From Lactimicrobium massiliense (lineage in GTDB: Bacteria; Bacillota_I; Bacilli_A; Erysipelotrichales; Erysipelotrichaceae): DNA of 64,000 nucleotides. The notes below the pieces were generated by a model. It was not told the DNA's origin. It worked only from the letters and a program-made list of their open reading frames with translations, and searched no databases. Of the stretch, positions 51,412 to 59,545 are shown one piece after another. The position numbers and the translations under genes are program-made. Every line of letters starts with the position of its first letter. The first letter of the stretch is position 1. Where the stretch lies: NCBI RefSeq assembly GCF_900343155.1, contig NZ_OUNG01000006.1, forward strand, positions 1 to 64,000. The letters run 5' to 3'.

Positions 51412-51515
51412 AAAAATAGATCTTTGCCGCAGGCAAAGTTCAAGGGGATTGGGGTGCTTCCCCAACAAGCATCTGGTCTTCGTGACACGAAGACACTGCT
51501 TGCCCATCTATTTTT
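51412..51515 (-). ncRNA. Structured element, copy 2 (RNA-like, leader of the HEPN gene)
   Basis: Core at 51422-51502 on the plus strand: hairpin CTTTGCC/GGCAAAG with GCA loop (51422-51438), invariant TTCAAGGGGA link, hairpin TTGGGG/CCCCAA (51449-51465), outer stem CAAGCA/TGCTTG (51466-51471 with 51497-51502) enclosing TCTTCGT/ACGAAGA (51477-51493). The whole is closed by a 10-bp inverted repeat, AAAAATAGAT at 51412-51421 and ATCTATTTTT at 51506-51515, so read on the minus strand it ends in a stem plus U-run right before the HEPN ribosome site. Every stem is kept in copy 1 at 6.24 kb with compensatory changes. Confidence 0.65.
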
Positions 51516-51523
51516 CCATTACT

Positions 51524-51543
51524 ACCGTGCTTGTTAACACGGT
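51524..51543. promoter_or_regulatory. Perfect dyad ACCGTG-N8-CACGGT
   Basis: A 6-bp inverted repeat with an 8-bp centre, between the structured element and the divergent HTH gene. A plausible operator for the short HTH protein; no direct evidence. Confidence 0.45.
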
Positions 51544-51605
51544 TCGATCTATAAACAATTAAACTCCACGAAAATATAATTGGCAATAAGAAATTGGCTA
51601 TTTAC

Positions 51606-51620
51606 AGCATCTGGTCCTCG
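51606..51620 (+). repeat. Partial 15-bp copy of the structured element
   Basis: AGCATCTGGTCCTCG matches 51468-51482 of copy 2 with one mismatch (T to C). It may be a decayed third copy or a trace of slippage. The rest of 51544-51726 shows only AT-rich promoter-like sequence. Confidence 0.4.
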
Positions 51621-51726
51621 CAACAGGATGCGAAAAAGTCATTGTAGATGAATACAGCTTACGATATACTGATAAGTAGTAGGATTTTCACGGATTTCTA
51701 ATTATCCTTGGTGGGATGGAGGCTCT

Positions 51727-51954
51727 ATGGCTTACTCGTATAACAAGCTTTGGAAATTACTAATCGACAAGAAGATGAGCAAAGCAGATCTGCGGAAAGC
51801 AGCCAATGTTGCTCCTAATACAATGACCAGACTTTCTCGCGATGAAGAAGTGACCATGGCAGTCCTTTCAAGGATATGTGATGTTCTTGGCGTGGACTTT
51901 GGAGATATCGTTTCTTATATTCCGGATCAAGATCAAGAAGAAAAACAGCAATGA
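51727..51954 (+). CDS. Short XRE/Cro-type HTH regulator of the BREX locus
   Basis: A 75-residue single HTH protein (MSKADLRKAANVAPNTMTRL, then MAVLSRICDVLGVDFGDIVS), homologous to the 72-residue protein at 6479-6697. GGATGGAGG precedes the ATG. It is 12 nt from the brxF-like gene, and small regulators of this kind often head BREX operons. Repression of the BREX genes and possibly of the divergent HEPN unit is inferred. Confidence 0.82.
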   Translation: MAYSYNKLWKLLIDKKMSKADLRKAANVAPNTMTRLSRDEEVTMAVLSRICDVLGVDFGDIVSYIPDQDQEEKQQ

Positions 51955-51966
51955 GGGGGCGAGAAT

Positions 51967-52383
51967 GTGGGCGTAATAACTCGTATTGATAAACTTGCTG
52001 ATGACAAGTATATGAAGCCGGTAATATATACTGCTCGTAATTATGCTTCAGGCATAGAACAGATTTCTATGAACCGTCCTCTTGCCGAGAGGTTAATAAA
52101 GCTCACTACACCTAGGCAGCGTGGAATGCGGATGGGAAAAGTGTTGTTGGATTGTCTAAAGGATCAGCCGGATGATGTTGTGATAACAGATATCGATGTA
52201 ATGTTTAACCCGGATTATCCGATCGATGTTCTGCAGGTTTTAATCGATACCTGTAGAGTGAAAGCTTTCCAGGTCCTATGGCCCGGAAGCTATGAGTCTG
52301 GAGCGCTTATATATTCTGTTCCGGATAGACCAGATTATAAGAAGTATTTGATTGAAAACTATGATGTAACAGTCATCATTTAA
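51967..52383 (+). CDS. brxF: BrxF-like BREX type 3 protein
   Basis: A 138-residue protein placed first in a type 3 BREX operon, where brxF belongs. The core matches: LAERLIKLTTPRQRGMRMGK, then DDVVITDIDVMFNPDYPIDV and QVLWPGSYESGALIYSVPDR. In typical BrxF an N-terminal P-loop precedes this core; here the corresponding segment KPVIYTARNYASGIEQI has no GxGK(T/S). It starts at GTG 51967 after GAGGGGGCGAG. Nucleotide binding is doubtful. The assignment relies on order plus core pattern. Confidence 0.72.
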   Translation: MGVITRIDKLADDKYMKPVIYTARNYASGIEQISMNRPLAERLIKLTTPRQRGMRMGKVLLDCLKDQPDDVVITDIDVMFNPDYPIDVLQVLIDTCRVKAFQVLWPGSYESGALIYSVPDRPDYKKYLIENYDVTVII

Positions 52384-52398
52384 CGACGGAGGGGAAAT

Positions 52399-55300
52399 AT
52401 GAAGTATTCAGAATTGATCAGCTTTCATCCTATAGAAGATATTATTCAGCTGACTACTGCAAACGATGATAACAGAGCCAAAGAATATGTAAAAAGCTAT
52501 GTGATGAGTGATCAGATGGCGGAGAATCTGAAGGCACCGGTTATCGACCAACTTCAGATGGACGAAGTAGTAGACAATCACGGTGTATTGATCGTTGGTA
52601 ATTATGGTACAGGTAAATCTCACTTGATGAGTGTTATTTCGGCAATCGCATCGAACGCAGATGATCTGCAGTATCTGCAGAATAAGAAATTTGCAAATGA
52701 GATGCAGTGTGTTGCGGGTAAGTTTGAAATACTTCGCATGGAAATTGGCGGGGTTACGATGAGCTTACGCGATATTATCTTCGGTTACATCGAAGATGAT
52801 TTTGCAGATAGGGGAATTGATTTCACAGTTCCGGATTTGGATAAGGTTCGTGATAACAAAAAGCTTATTACGGATATGATGCTTGCCTTCAACGAGAAAT
52901 ATCCTGGCAAAGGGTATTTAATTGTGGTTGATGAGCTTCTTGGCTACCTCTCTTCAAGAAATGAAAAGCAGATTGTGCTGGATCTGGAATTCCTTCGTGC
53001 ACTTGGTGAGATGTGCAGTAAGAGCAGACTGCGTATTATTTGCGGCCTTCAGGAGAAAATCTTTGATAATCCTCGCTTCAGTTTCGTATCGGATACACTG
53101 AAGCATGTCAGTGACCGGTTTACGCAGCTTTTGATCACAAAAGAAGATACAGCGTATGTTGTATCTGAGAGAATTCTGAAGAAAACACCGGAGCAGAAGG
53201 CATGGATCCGTCAGCATCTTGAGAAATTCTCAAATCTGTATGGTGGAATGTCATCTAAGATGGATCAGTTTGTCGATCTCTTCCCAATCCATCCAGCCTA
53301 TATTGACGTTTTCAATCAGGTTTATCTCGTTGAAAACCGGCAGATTTTGAAGAATATTTCTATAACAATCCGAGATATTTTCGATGAGCAGGTTCCGGAA
53401 GATAGACCTGGAATTTATTCCTTTGACACATATTGGCCGGCAATTAAATCAAATGGACTGCTGAAGAGTGATGTGACAATCCGCAGAGTCGTTGATGCAA
53501 GCTCGCAGCTTGAAGATATCATTGACAGAGCTTTCCCGAAACCGTTTTATAAACCGCTGGCAATACAGATCATTTATGCTCTTAGTGTGCACAGATTGAC
53601 GACGAACGGACTTGATGTTCAGTTCGGATTGTCTGCTGAAACACTGAAGGATGATCTGTGCTTATTCCTGCCAATGCCAGAACAAGATCCAGAATTCCTC
53701 TTGGGCATTATCCGCACCACGCTCAAGGATATCATGATGACTGTATCTGGCCAGTTTATCGTTTACAACGACAGCAATGGTCAGTATTACATCGATGTAA
53801 ATAAAGTTGTTGACTATGATGAGAAGATCAAGCAGAAAGCATCCATCATGGCTCCAAGTGAATGGAACCGCTACTTTTATGAAGTGGTTTATGGATGCAT
53901 GGAGTGGTCAGAGAAGCAGTATGTTCCAGGCTTTGAGATTTATCAGTATGACCTGAACTGGGAAAGCCATAACATTTTCCGTGAAGGTTATCTCTTTATG
54001 GGAATTCCGGAAGAGCGCAGTACTGCTCAGCCGGAGCGTGATTTCTATATTCATTTCATGCCTCCGTATGATGCGAAGGAAGATCATGTTCGGAATTTAG
54101 ATGACGAAGTGTATTTCTACTTCAAACCATCGGCAGAGTTTAATGACAACATGCAGCTATATGCTGCTGCCAGCGCCATGGCAAATGAGAGTGAGGGCAA
54201 GGATAAGGATGCTTATCTGACAAAGAAGTCCACTCTTAAGAAGAAGCTGATCCGTTATCTCAGTGAGAACAGGAATACCTGCTTCGATGTAAGCTACCAT
54301 CAGCATCGGAGACAGCTGATTGAGATCCTGCGCGGAAAACATATTGTTGACAGCACATTTAAGGGGTCAATCGATCTTGCAGCGTCTTTGTGCTTTGACG
54401 AGTATTTTGATAATAAATATCCTGAGTTCCCGGTGTTCAGAACCAAAATCACCAGAAAGAACATGGCGGAGAATGTCCGAGCAGCGTTTGACTATTTTGC
54501 CGGTCGTAAGAATAGCCAGGTTGCGGTAGCATTGCTCAAAACCTTTGGCGTGCTTGATGACCATGATCGCATCAAACCGGAAGGATCTAAGTATGCCGGC
54601 TATTATATCGATCTGCTGAAGAAGCTTCCTCAGCAAGGGGTTCTGAATTACAGCGATCTATTTGAATATCAGTACGGATGGCAGGATTCCGTCGAGTTTG
54701 TTGATAAACACTTTAAGATCAGCATGCTCTTCACACCGATTATCTTCCTCTCGATGGTATATGGCGGATATGCAGTTATCACACTGAGAGATGGAAAGAC
54801 GCAGGTGACAGCATCTTCACTGGACCAGATTCCTAAGACAGGTGCACTGGATTTATATGAATTCAAATATCTGTCAAAACCTGCAGAAGTGTCTCTTGCT
54901 GAATTGAAGAAGTTATTCGAGATACTGGACATCAACCCGGTTTATCTGGATAACCCAAATGATCGAGAGAAAGGCATCAGCCTGTTGCTGAAGAAGGCAC
55001 AGGATCTTAGCAATACAGCAGTATTGAGCAGCTCGAAAATTGAGAACAGCTTTGATCTGTGGGGCGAGCCGATGGCAAGTACGCTCTTGATTGCGCAGAT
55101 GCGGAATGCCTGCAAGGTCATTAGAGACGAGTTTGCGAACTACGGTGCAAAGTATAATACGCCGGCAAAGCTCAACAACTTCTCACATACGATGGAAGAA
55201 GTGGAAGAGTTAGAAAAACAGATCAAGATCCTGATGGCTGTTCCGGAATATCTGACATTTAAAAATGAATGCTCCGACATTATCAACTACATGTCAAAGA

Positions 55301-56124
55301 TTGAATACTTTGATCTGGGAGATGATCTCAAGAAGCAAATTTCAGATGGCAAAGAGCAGTTCCGCCAGATTCGTGACAGTATTGCGGACGGAACAAAAGG
55401 CGATGCTGCAGCACATCAGGTAGAGGCTGCTCTTGATAAGGTTAAGGATGCGTATATCAACCTGTATTTTGAGGAACATAAGAGAAAGCGTCTGGATATA
55501 AATGAAGCGAAGAAACGCGGCAAACTACAGGAAAGCCAGGCTCTTGCTAACCTGAAGAAGCTTCGTAATGCAGATGAAAATAAGAACGTTCTTTCACTTG
55601 CAAAATTGCAGGCTATTGAACAGGATCTGGCAGAGCTTGTTACATGTTATGAACTGACACCGGAAGAACTGAAGCATGATCCTGTTTGTCCTCATTGCCA
55701 TTACCAGATTGGCAGCAAGGCCAAGAATGTGTATGGACAGCTCGATAATCTGGAGCAGAGAATTGATGATCTTGTGACTGAATGGACCGGAATGCTACTG
55801 AATACAATTACTGATCCTATCGTTCTTAGTCAGAAGAAATATCTTAAGAAAAAACAGGCAGATGTAATTGATGAATTTGTGGCAACAAAGACTCTTCCGC
55901 GGAAGGTAGATGACTTCTTTGTGCAGAGCATTAAAGATCTGCTGAAGGGTTTTGATCCGGTTGTGATTGATACAGATGAGTTGGTTTCCAAGCTGGACGA
56001 AATTGGACCATGCGATGTCACAACATTTGAGGCAAAAATCAAGTCACTCATTGACGGATATATTAAAGACAAAGATCCGAGCAAGCTGCGCATTGTAGTG
56101 AAACGGAAAGACAGTGAGGCATGA
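52399..56124 (+). CDS. brxC: BrxC/PglY-type BREX-3 ATPase
   Basis: A 1241-residue P-loop protein (DUF6079-like). Walker A GNYGTGKSHLMS lies at about residues 68-79 and Walker B GYLIVVDELLGYLSS at about 173-187. A long coiled-coil region follows around 930-1090, with a CPHCHYQIG zinc-like knuckle near residue 1097. BrxC is the large ATPase of BREX complexes needed for methylation and phage defence. It overlaps pglX by 4 nt. Confidence 0.87.
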   Translation: MKYSELISFHPIEDIIQLTTANDDNRAKEYVKSYVMSDQMAENLKAPVIDQLQMDEVVDNHGVLIVGNYGTGKSHLMSVISAIASNADDLQYLQNKKFANEMQCVAGKFEILRMEIGGVTMSLRDIIFGYIEDDFADRGIDFTVPDLDKVRDNKKLITDMMLAFNEKYPGKGYLIVVDELLGYLSSRNEKQIVLDLEFLRALGEMCSKSRLRIICGLQEKIFDNPRFSFVSDTLKHVSDRFTQLLITKEDTAYVVSERILKKTPEQKAWIRQHLEKFSNLYGGMSSKMDQFVDLFPIHPAYIDVFNQVYLVENRQILKNISITIRDIFDEQVPEDRPGIYSFDTYWPAIKSNGLLKSDVTIRRVVDASSQLEDIIDRAFPKPFYKPLAIQIIYALSVHRLTTNGLDVQFGLSAETLKDDLCLFLPMPEQDPEFLLGIIRTTLKDIMMTVSGQFIVYNDSNGQYYIDVNKVVDYDEKIKQKASIMAPSEWNRYFYEVVYGCMEWSEKQYVPGFEIYQYDLNWESHNIFREGYLFMGIPEERSTAQPERDFYIHFMPPYDAKEDHVRNLDDEVYFYFKPSAEFNDNMQLYAAASAMANESEGKDKDAYLTKKSTLKKKLIRYLSENRNTCFDVSYHQHRRQLIEILRGKHIVDSTFKGSIDLAASLCFDEYFDNKYPEFPVFRTKITRKNMAENVRAAFDYFAGRKNSQVAVALLKTFGVLDDHDRIKPEGSKYAGYYIDLLKKLPQQGVLNYSDLFEYQYGWQDSVEFVDKHFKISMLFTPIIFLSMVYGGYAVITLRDGKTQVTASSLDQIPKTGALDLYEFKYLSKPAEVSLAELKKLFEILDINPVYLDNPNDREKGISLLLKKAQDLSNTAVLSSSKIENSFDLWGEPMASTLLIAQMRNACKVIRDEFANYGAKYNTPAKLNNFSHTMEEVEELEKQIKILMAVPEYLTFKNECSDIINYMSKIEYFDLGDDLKKQISDGKEQFRQIRDSIADGTKGDAAAHQVEAALDKVKDAYINLYFEEHKRKRLDINEAKKRGKLQESQALANLKKLRNADENKNVLSLAKLQAIEQDLAELVTCYELTPEELKHDPVCPHCHYQIGSKAKNVYGQLDNLEQRIDDLVTEWTGMLLNTITDPIVLSQKKYLKKKQADVIDEFVATKTLPRKVDDFFVQSIKDLLKGFDPVVIDTDELVSKLDEIGPCDVTTFEAKIKSLIDGYIKDKDPSKLRIVVKRKDSEA

Positions 56125-58649
56125 TTATGGAAAAGAGGAAATTAACAAAAGAGGACATCGATAAAGTCAGAGATATTGATGGTTTCCCGATCGGAACGGA
56201 TGAAGATATTATTGCTCTCTCAGATGCACCATACTATACTGCATGCCCAAATCCATTCATTGGAGAGTTTATCGAAGAAAATGGACACCCTTACGATGAA
56301 AAAACAGATGACTATCATAGAGAACCATTCGCAAGTGATGTAAGTGAAGGAAAGAGTGATGCAATTTATACCGCTCATTCTTATCATACTAAAGTGCCTT
56401 ATAAAGCTATTATGCGGTATATCCTTCATTATACTGAGCCAGGGGATATTGTTTTCGATGGATTCGCGGGAAGTGGTATGACTGGGATTGCTGCACAGAT
56501 GTGCGGTCAAGAAAGTGCCGTAAAGCAGCTAATGCCTAAAGCCAAGGTTGGAGAACGACTTTCAATTCTTTCAGATCTTTCTCCTGCGGCACAATATATA
56601 ACATATAGCTATAATACGAAAATCAATCCATATGAATTCCATAAGGAAGCATCTGAAATTATAGCGTCATGTGAAAAGGAATGTGGGTGGGTATATAAAA
56701 CTAGACATCCAATTGAGAACAATTCATTTTTTAAAGGTGACTTATATGGTGAAATAAATTATGTAGTCTGGTCTGATGTTTTCATTTGCCCACATTGCGG
56801 AAAAGAAATAGTTTTTTATAAGGCTGCATACGATCCTGTTCAATCTAAGGTCCTTGATAAATTCAAATGTGACAATTGCGGAGCTGTTTTAGAAAAAAAA
56901 GAATGTGAGCATGCTAAAGAGTATATACAATCGTCAATAAGTTCGGATATAAAATGGATTGGTAAGCAGGTTCCGGTTCTTATCAATTATACTTATGGTG
57001 GAAAAAAATATACAAAAATACCCGATGCTGAGGACCTGGAGAATATAGAAAAAATAAACTCGATGGCAATCCCTTATTGGTATCCAAAAAACAAAATGCC
57101 TAATGGGGATAATACGCAACAACCGTTGATGTCACATAATTTGCAATATGTAGAAGAGTTTTATACAAAAAGGAACCTTTATGTACTTTCATATTTGAAT
57201 AAAGCTATTGGTTCATCAAGGGTTCGAATAGCATTTCAGGCAATGAACCCCACGCTGAGCTCAAAATTAGTGCGGTACAACATGGGAAACAGAGGCAATG
57301 GGCCACTAAATGGAACGTTATATGTGGCCTCTCTTGTTGCAGAATCAAATGTAATACGTGCATTCAAGGGGAAAGTAGAAGATTTCACAAAAGTTTATGC
57401 TTCTACGTCAAGTTTTAATGGAGCTATGTGCAATACAGCATCATCAACTTCGCTGAAAAATATTCCCAATAATAGCATTGATTACATTTTTACTGATCCA
57501 CCATTCGGAGCGAACATCAATTATTCTGAGTTGAGCTATATTTGGGAAGCATGGTTAAAGGTTACAACTAATAATAGTGATGAGGCAATAATCAATAAAA
57601 CCCAGCAGAAGGAATTGAGTGATTATCAAGAATTGATGACCGATTGCTTCGTGGAATTTCAAAGAATTTTAAAACCTGGCCGATGGATGACAGTTGAATT
57701 TCATAATTCAAAAAATGCTGTTTGGAACAGTATCCAAGAGGGATTGCAAAGAGCTGGTTTTATTATTGCAGATGTAAGGACACTTGATAAGAAGCAAGGA
57801 AGTTTCAAACAAGTGACAACTACTACTGCAGTCAAGCAGGACTTGATTATTTCAGCATATAAACCTGTAGAAACTTTTACTGAAGAGTTTAAGTTAAAAG
57901 CCGGTAGTGATGAAGCAGTATGGGCGTTTGTGACCCAACACTTGCGTAATTTACCAGTAGCTCCGGATGGAGACCATGATGGCAAAATAGATATAGTGCC
58001 AGAACGACAAGGATATTTGTTATATGATCGAATGGTTGCATGGCATGTCATGAATGGGGTTGCGGTACCGATGGATGCAAATGCCTTCTATTTAGGATTA
58101 AATGATCATTATTTAATGCGAGATGGAATGTACTTTTTGCCAGATCAAGTAAATGAGTATGATCAAAAAAGATCATTTATGGAACTCGAAAATGTTCAAG
58201 AGGCGTTTGCAATCCAAGATGAAAGAGGAGCTATTCAGTGGCTTAATTATGAATTGAACGATCCAAAAACATATGCAGAACTTCAACCTAAGTATCTACA
58301 AGAGCTTCATCAGCTCCGCACTGAGAAAATGCCGGAACTAATTGATTTGTTAAATGAAAACTTTCTTCAGGACGAGGAAGGTAAGTGGTATATTCCGGAT
58401 ATTCGTAAAGCTGGTGATGTTGAGAAGCTCCGTCAGAAGAGCTTGCTGAAGGAATTTGAATCTTATTTGGGAGGTAAAGGTAAGCTGAAAGTATTCCGTT
58501 CCGAGGCGATAAGAGCAGGTTTCTCAAAGCTTTGGAAGGAAAAGGATTATAAGAACATCGTTGCAATAGCGGAGCGGCTTCCGGAGGCAACGATTCAGGA
58601 AGACCCAAATCTCTTGATGTACTATGACATCAGTTTAAGTAGGGTATAA
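56121..58649 (+). CDS. pglX: BREX-3 DNA adenine methyltransferase PglX (PglXI)
   Basis: An 842-residue methyltransferase. YYTACPNPFIGEFIEENG opens the N-terminal part. Motif I DGFAGSGMTG is at about residues 113-122, and the catalytic motif IV TDPPFG at about 458-463, followed by NYSELSYIWEAW. A zinc ribbon (CPHC, CDNC) sits between them at about 223-254. It methylates host DNA at the BREX site for self-recognition. ATG 56121 overlaps brxC; ATG 56127 is also possible. The stretch is more AT-rich than brxC. Confidence 0.87.
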   Translation: MIMEKRKLTKEDIDKVRDIDGFPIGTDEDIIALSDAPYYTACPNPFIGEFIEENGHPYDEKTDDYHREPFASDVSEGKSDAIYTAHSYHTKVPYKAIMRYILHYTEPGDIVFDGFAGSGMTGIAAQMCGQESAVKQLMPKAKVGERLSILSDLSPAAQYITYSYNTKINPYEFHKEASEIIASCEKECGWVYKTRHPIENNSFFKGDLYGEINYVVWSDVFICPHCGKEIVFYKAAYDPVQSKVLDKFKCDNCGAVLEKKECEHAKEYIQSSISSDIKWIGKQVPVLINYTYGGKKYTKIPDAEDLENIEKINSMAIPYWYPKNKMPNGDNTQQPLMSHNLQYVEEFYTKRNLYVLSYLNKAIGSSRVRIAFQAMNPTLSSKLVRYNMGNRGNGPLNGTLYVASLVAESNVIRAFKGKVEDFTKVYASTSSFNGAMCNTASSTSLKNIPNNSIDYIFTDPPFGANINYSELSYIWEAWLKVTTNNSDEAIINKTQQKELSDYQELMTDCFVEFQRILKPGRWMTVEFHNSKNAVWNSIQEGLQRAGFIIADVRTLDKKQGSFKQVTTTTAVKQDLIISAYKPVETFTEEFKLKAGSDEAVWAFVTQHLRNLPVAPDGDHDGKIDIVPERQGYLLYDRMVAWHVMNGVAVPMDANAFYLGLNDHYLMRDGMYFLPDQVNEYDQKRSFMELENVQEAFAIQDERGAIQWLNYELNDPKTYAELQPKYLQELHQLRTEKMPELIDLLNENFLQDEEGKWYIPDIRKAGDVEKLRQKSLLKEFESYLGGKGKLKVFRSEAIRAGFSKLWKEKDYKNIVAIAERLPEATIQEDPNLLMYYDISLSRV

Positions 58650-58653
58650 GACA

Positions 58654-59241
58654 TTGAGCGATAGTGTTAAAGAGACAAGTGATTTATCCGATGCTGAGGC
58701 GGAGAATGTTCGGCTGGCTGAGCAAGAAAAGCAAGCTGTGTCGTTGTACAAACATGTAAAAGAGTTAGCTCAGTTGAAATATGATGGAGAGTTGAGAAGA
58801 GAAGATTCTCTCATTCAGCAGTCCAGTCATATGCAGACTGCATTCTCTTTCATGACGGCTGCCGTTTTCATGGCGCTTCCAATTGTAATTGAACACAGAG
58901 GTGTGTTGACCATGAATTTTCTCTTCATCTCTGTGTCAATTATGGTGGGTTTGCTTCTGGTAAGCTTGGTGATGGCTTCAATCGCTCAACGCAGGATAAA
59001 GAAGAAGGCTCCTCAAAATGTTTCGGATCTAGAAAAGTTCGTATCGGATAATTGGCAAGATACACTTAAAGAATCGCAGCAGCTGAAACAATGGGTAGAT
59101 GTGGTTGGCGAAATACAGGAAAGTACTGCAAAAGCCAACGATGAAAGAGTAATTTTTATCCGCTTATCAATGGGATTTTTCCTAGCCTCTGTAGCGGCAA
59201 TCGTAATTTGTTACATTGTGGCACTCTGTAAAATATTATGA
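58654..59241 (+). CDS. Three-TM membrane protein inside the BREX operon (SLATT-like)
   Basis: A 195-residue protein. The N-terminal 50 residues are charged and helical (EAENVRLAEQEKQAVSLYKH). Membrane segments are at about 51-71 (AFSFMTAAVFMALPIVIE), 77-100 (FLFISVSIMVGLLLVSLVMA) and 167-193 (SMGFFLASVAAIVICYIVAL), separated by a long helical loop. The layout resembles SLATT and Pycsar-type membrane effectors, but no domain was confirmed. It lies between pglX (stop 5 nt upstream) and two microprotein genes, so it is part of the operon yet outside the canonical BREX-3 set. Start TTG 58654. Confidence 0.7.
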   Translation: MSDSVKETSDLSDAEAENVRLAEQEKQAVSLYKHVKELAQLKYDGELRREDSLIQQSSHMQTAFSFMTAAVFMALPIVIEHRGVLTMNFLFISVSIMVGLLLVSLVMASIAQRRIKKKAPQNVSDLEKFVSDNWQDTLKESQQLKQWVDVVGEIQESTAKANDERVIFIRLSMGFFLASVAAIVICYIVALCKIL

Positions 59242-59250
59242 GGACTAATT

Positions 59251-59412
59251 ATGTCAGAAAACCAAACGACAAATGCTGGCAATTCGGAGCCACATTCTCA
59301 GAATCCAATGAGTTCCGTTCATACTCCACCGGTTCCTACAACAGAGCAGCGATCCGGAGATAACAGTGAAAATATATCGAGAGGTATAACAGATGTCAGA
59401 AGAAAAAAATAA
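59251..59412 (+). CDS. Microprotein A (53 residues) with NPMxSVHTPxVPT motif
   Basis: ATG 59251 follows GAGGA. The product has a polar, disordered N-terminus (MSENQTTNAGNSEPHSQ), then NPMSSVHTPPVPTTEQ, and a basic end. No family recognised. The same motif occurs in the next ORF, and the two overlap by 20 nt in different frames. Two tandem ORFs sharing 10 of 13 motif residues are strong evidence for real, translated genes. Confidence 0.6.
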   Translation: MSENQTTNAGNSEPHSQNPMSSVHTPPVPTTEQRSGDNSENISRGITDVRRKK

Positions 59413-59518
59413 GAATGGAGAATCTCAAGGAGCAGATAATAATCCGATGAAATCTGTTCATACTCCTTCGGTGCCTACAAAAGCGGAAAATGAAATAAAT
59501 AAGAAGCCGAAGAACTAA
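59393..59518 (+). CDS. Microprotein B (41 residues) with NPMxSVHTPxVPT motif
   Basis: ATG 59393 follows GAGAGG, inside the end of microprotein A. The product MSEEKNKNGESQGADN is followed by NPMKSVHTPSVPTKAE and a lysine-rich tail. It is a paralogue of microprotein A. It ends 27 nt before brxHII, whose ribosome site is distinct. Confidence 0.6.
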   Translation: MSEEKNKNGESQGADNNPMKSVHTPSVPTKAENEINKKPKN

Positions 59519-59545
59519 TAAAACGATATGGAGAGGTGACGATGA

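Noticed and set aside
51394-51507. N-terminal extension of the HEPN reading frame (38 codons upstream of ATG 51393)
   Set aside because: It runs straight through the structured element and its closing stem, has no ribosome site, and a good AAGGA site precedes the internal ATG. The extension is an open frame over non-coding RNA-like sequence.
51412-51515. Interpretation of the hairpin element as an IS200/IS605 end or integron attC site
   Set aside because: No transposase, integrase or matching second end lies within reach, and the compensatory changes occur in three separate stems plus an invariant linker, which fits an RNA fold better than a single-hairpin transposon tip.
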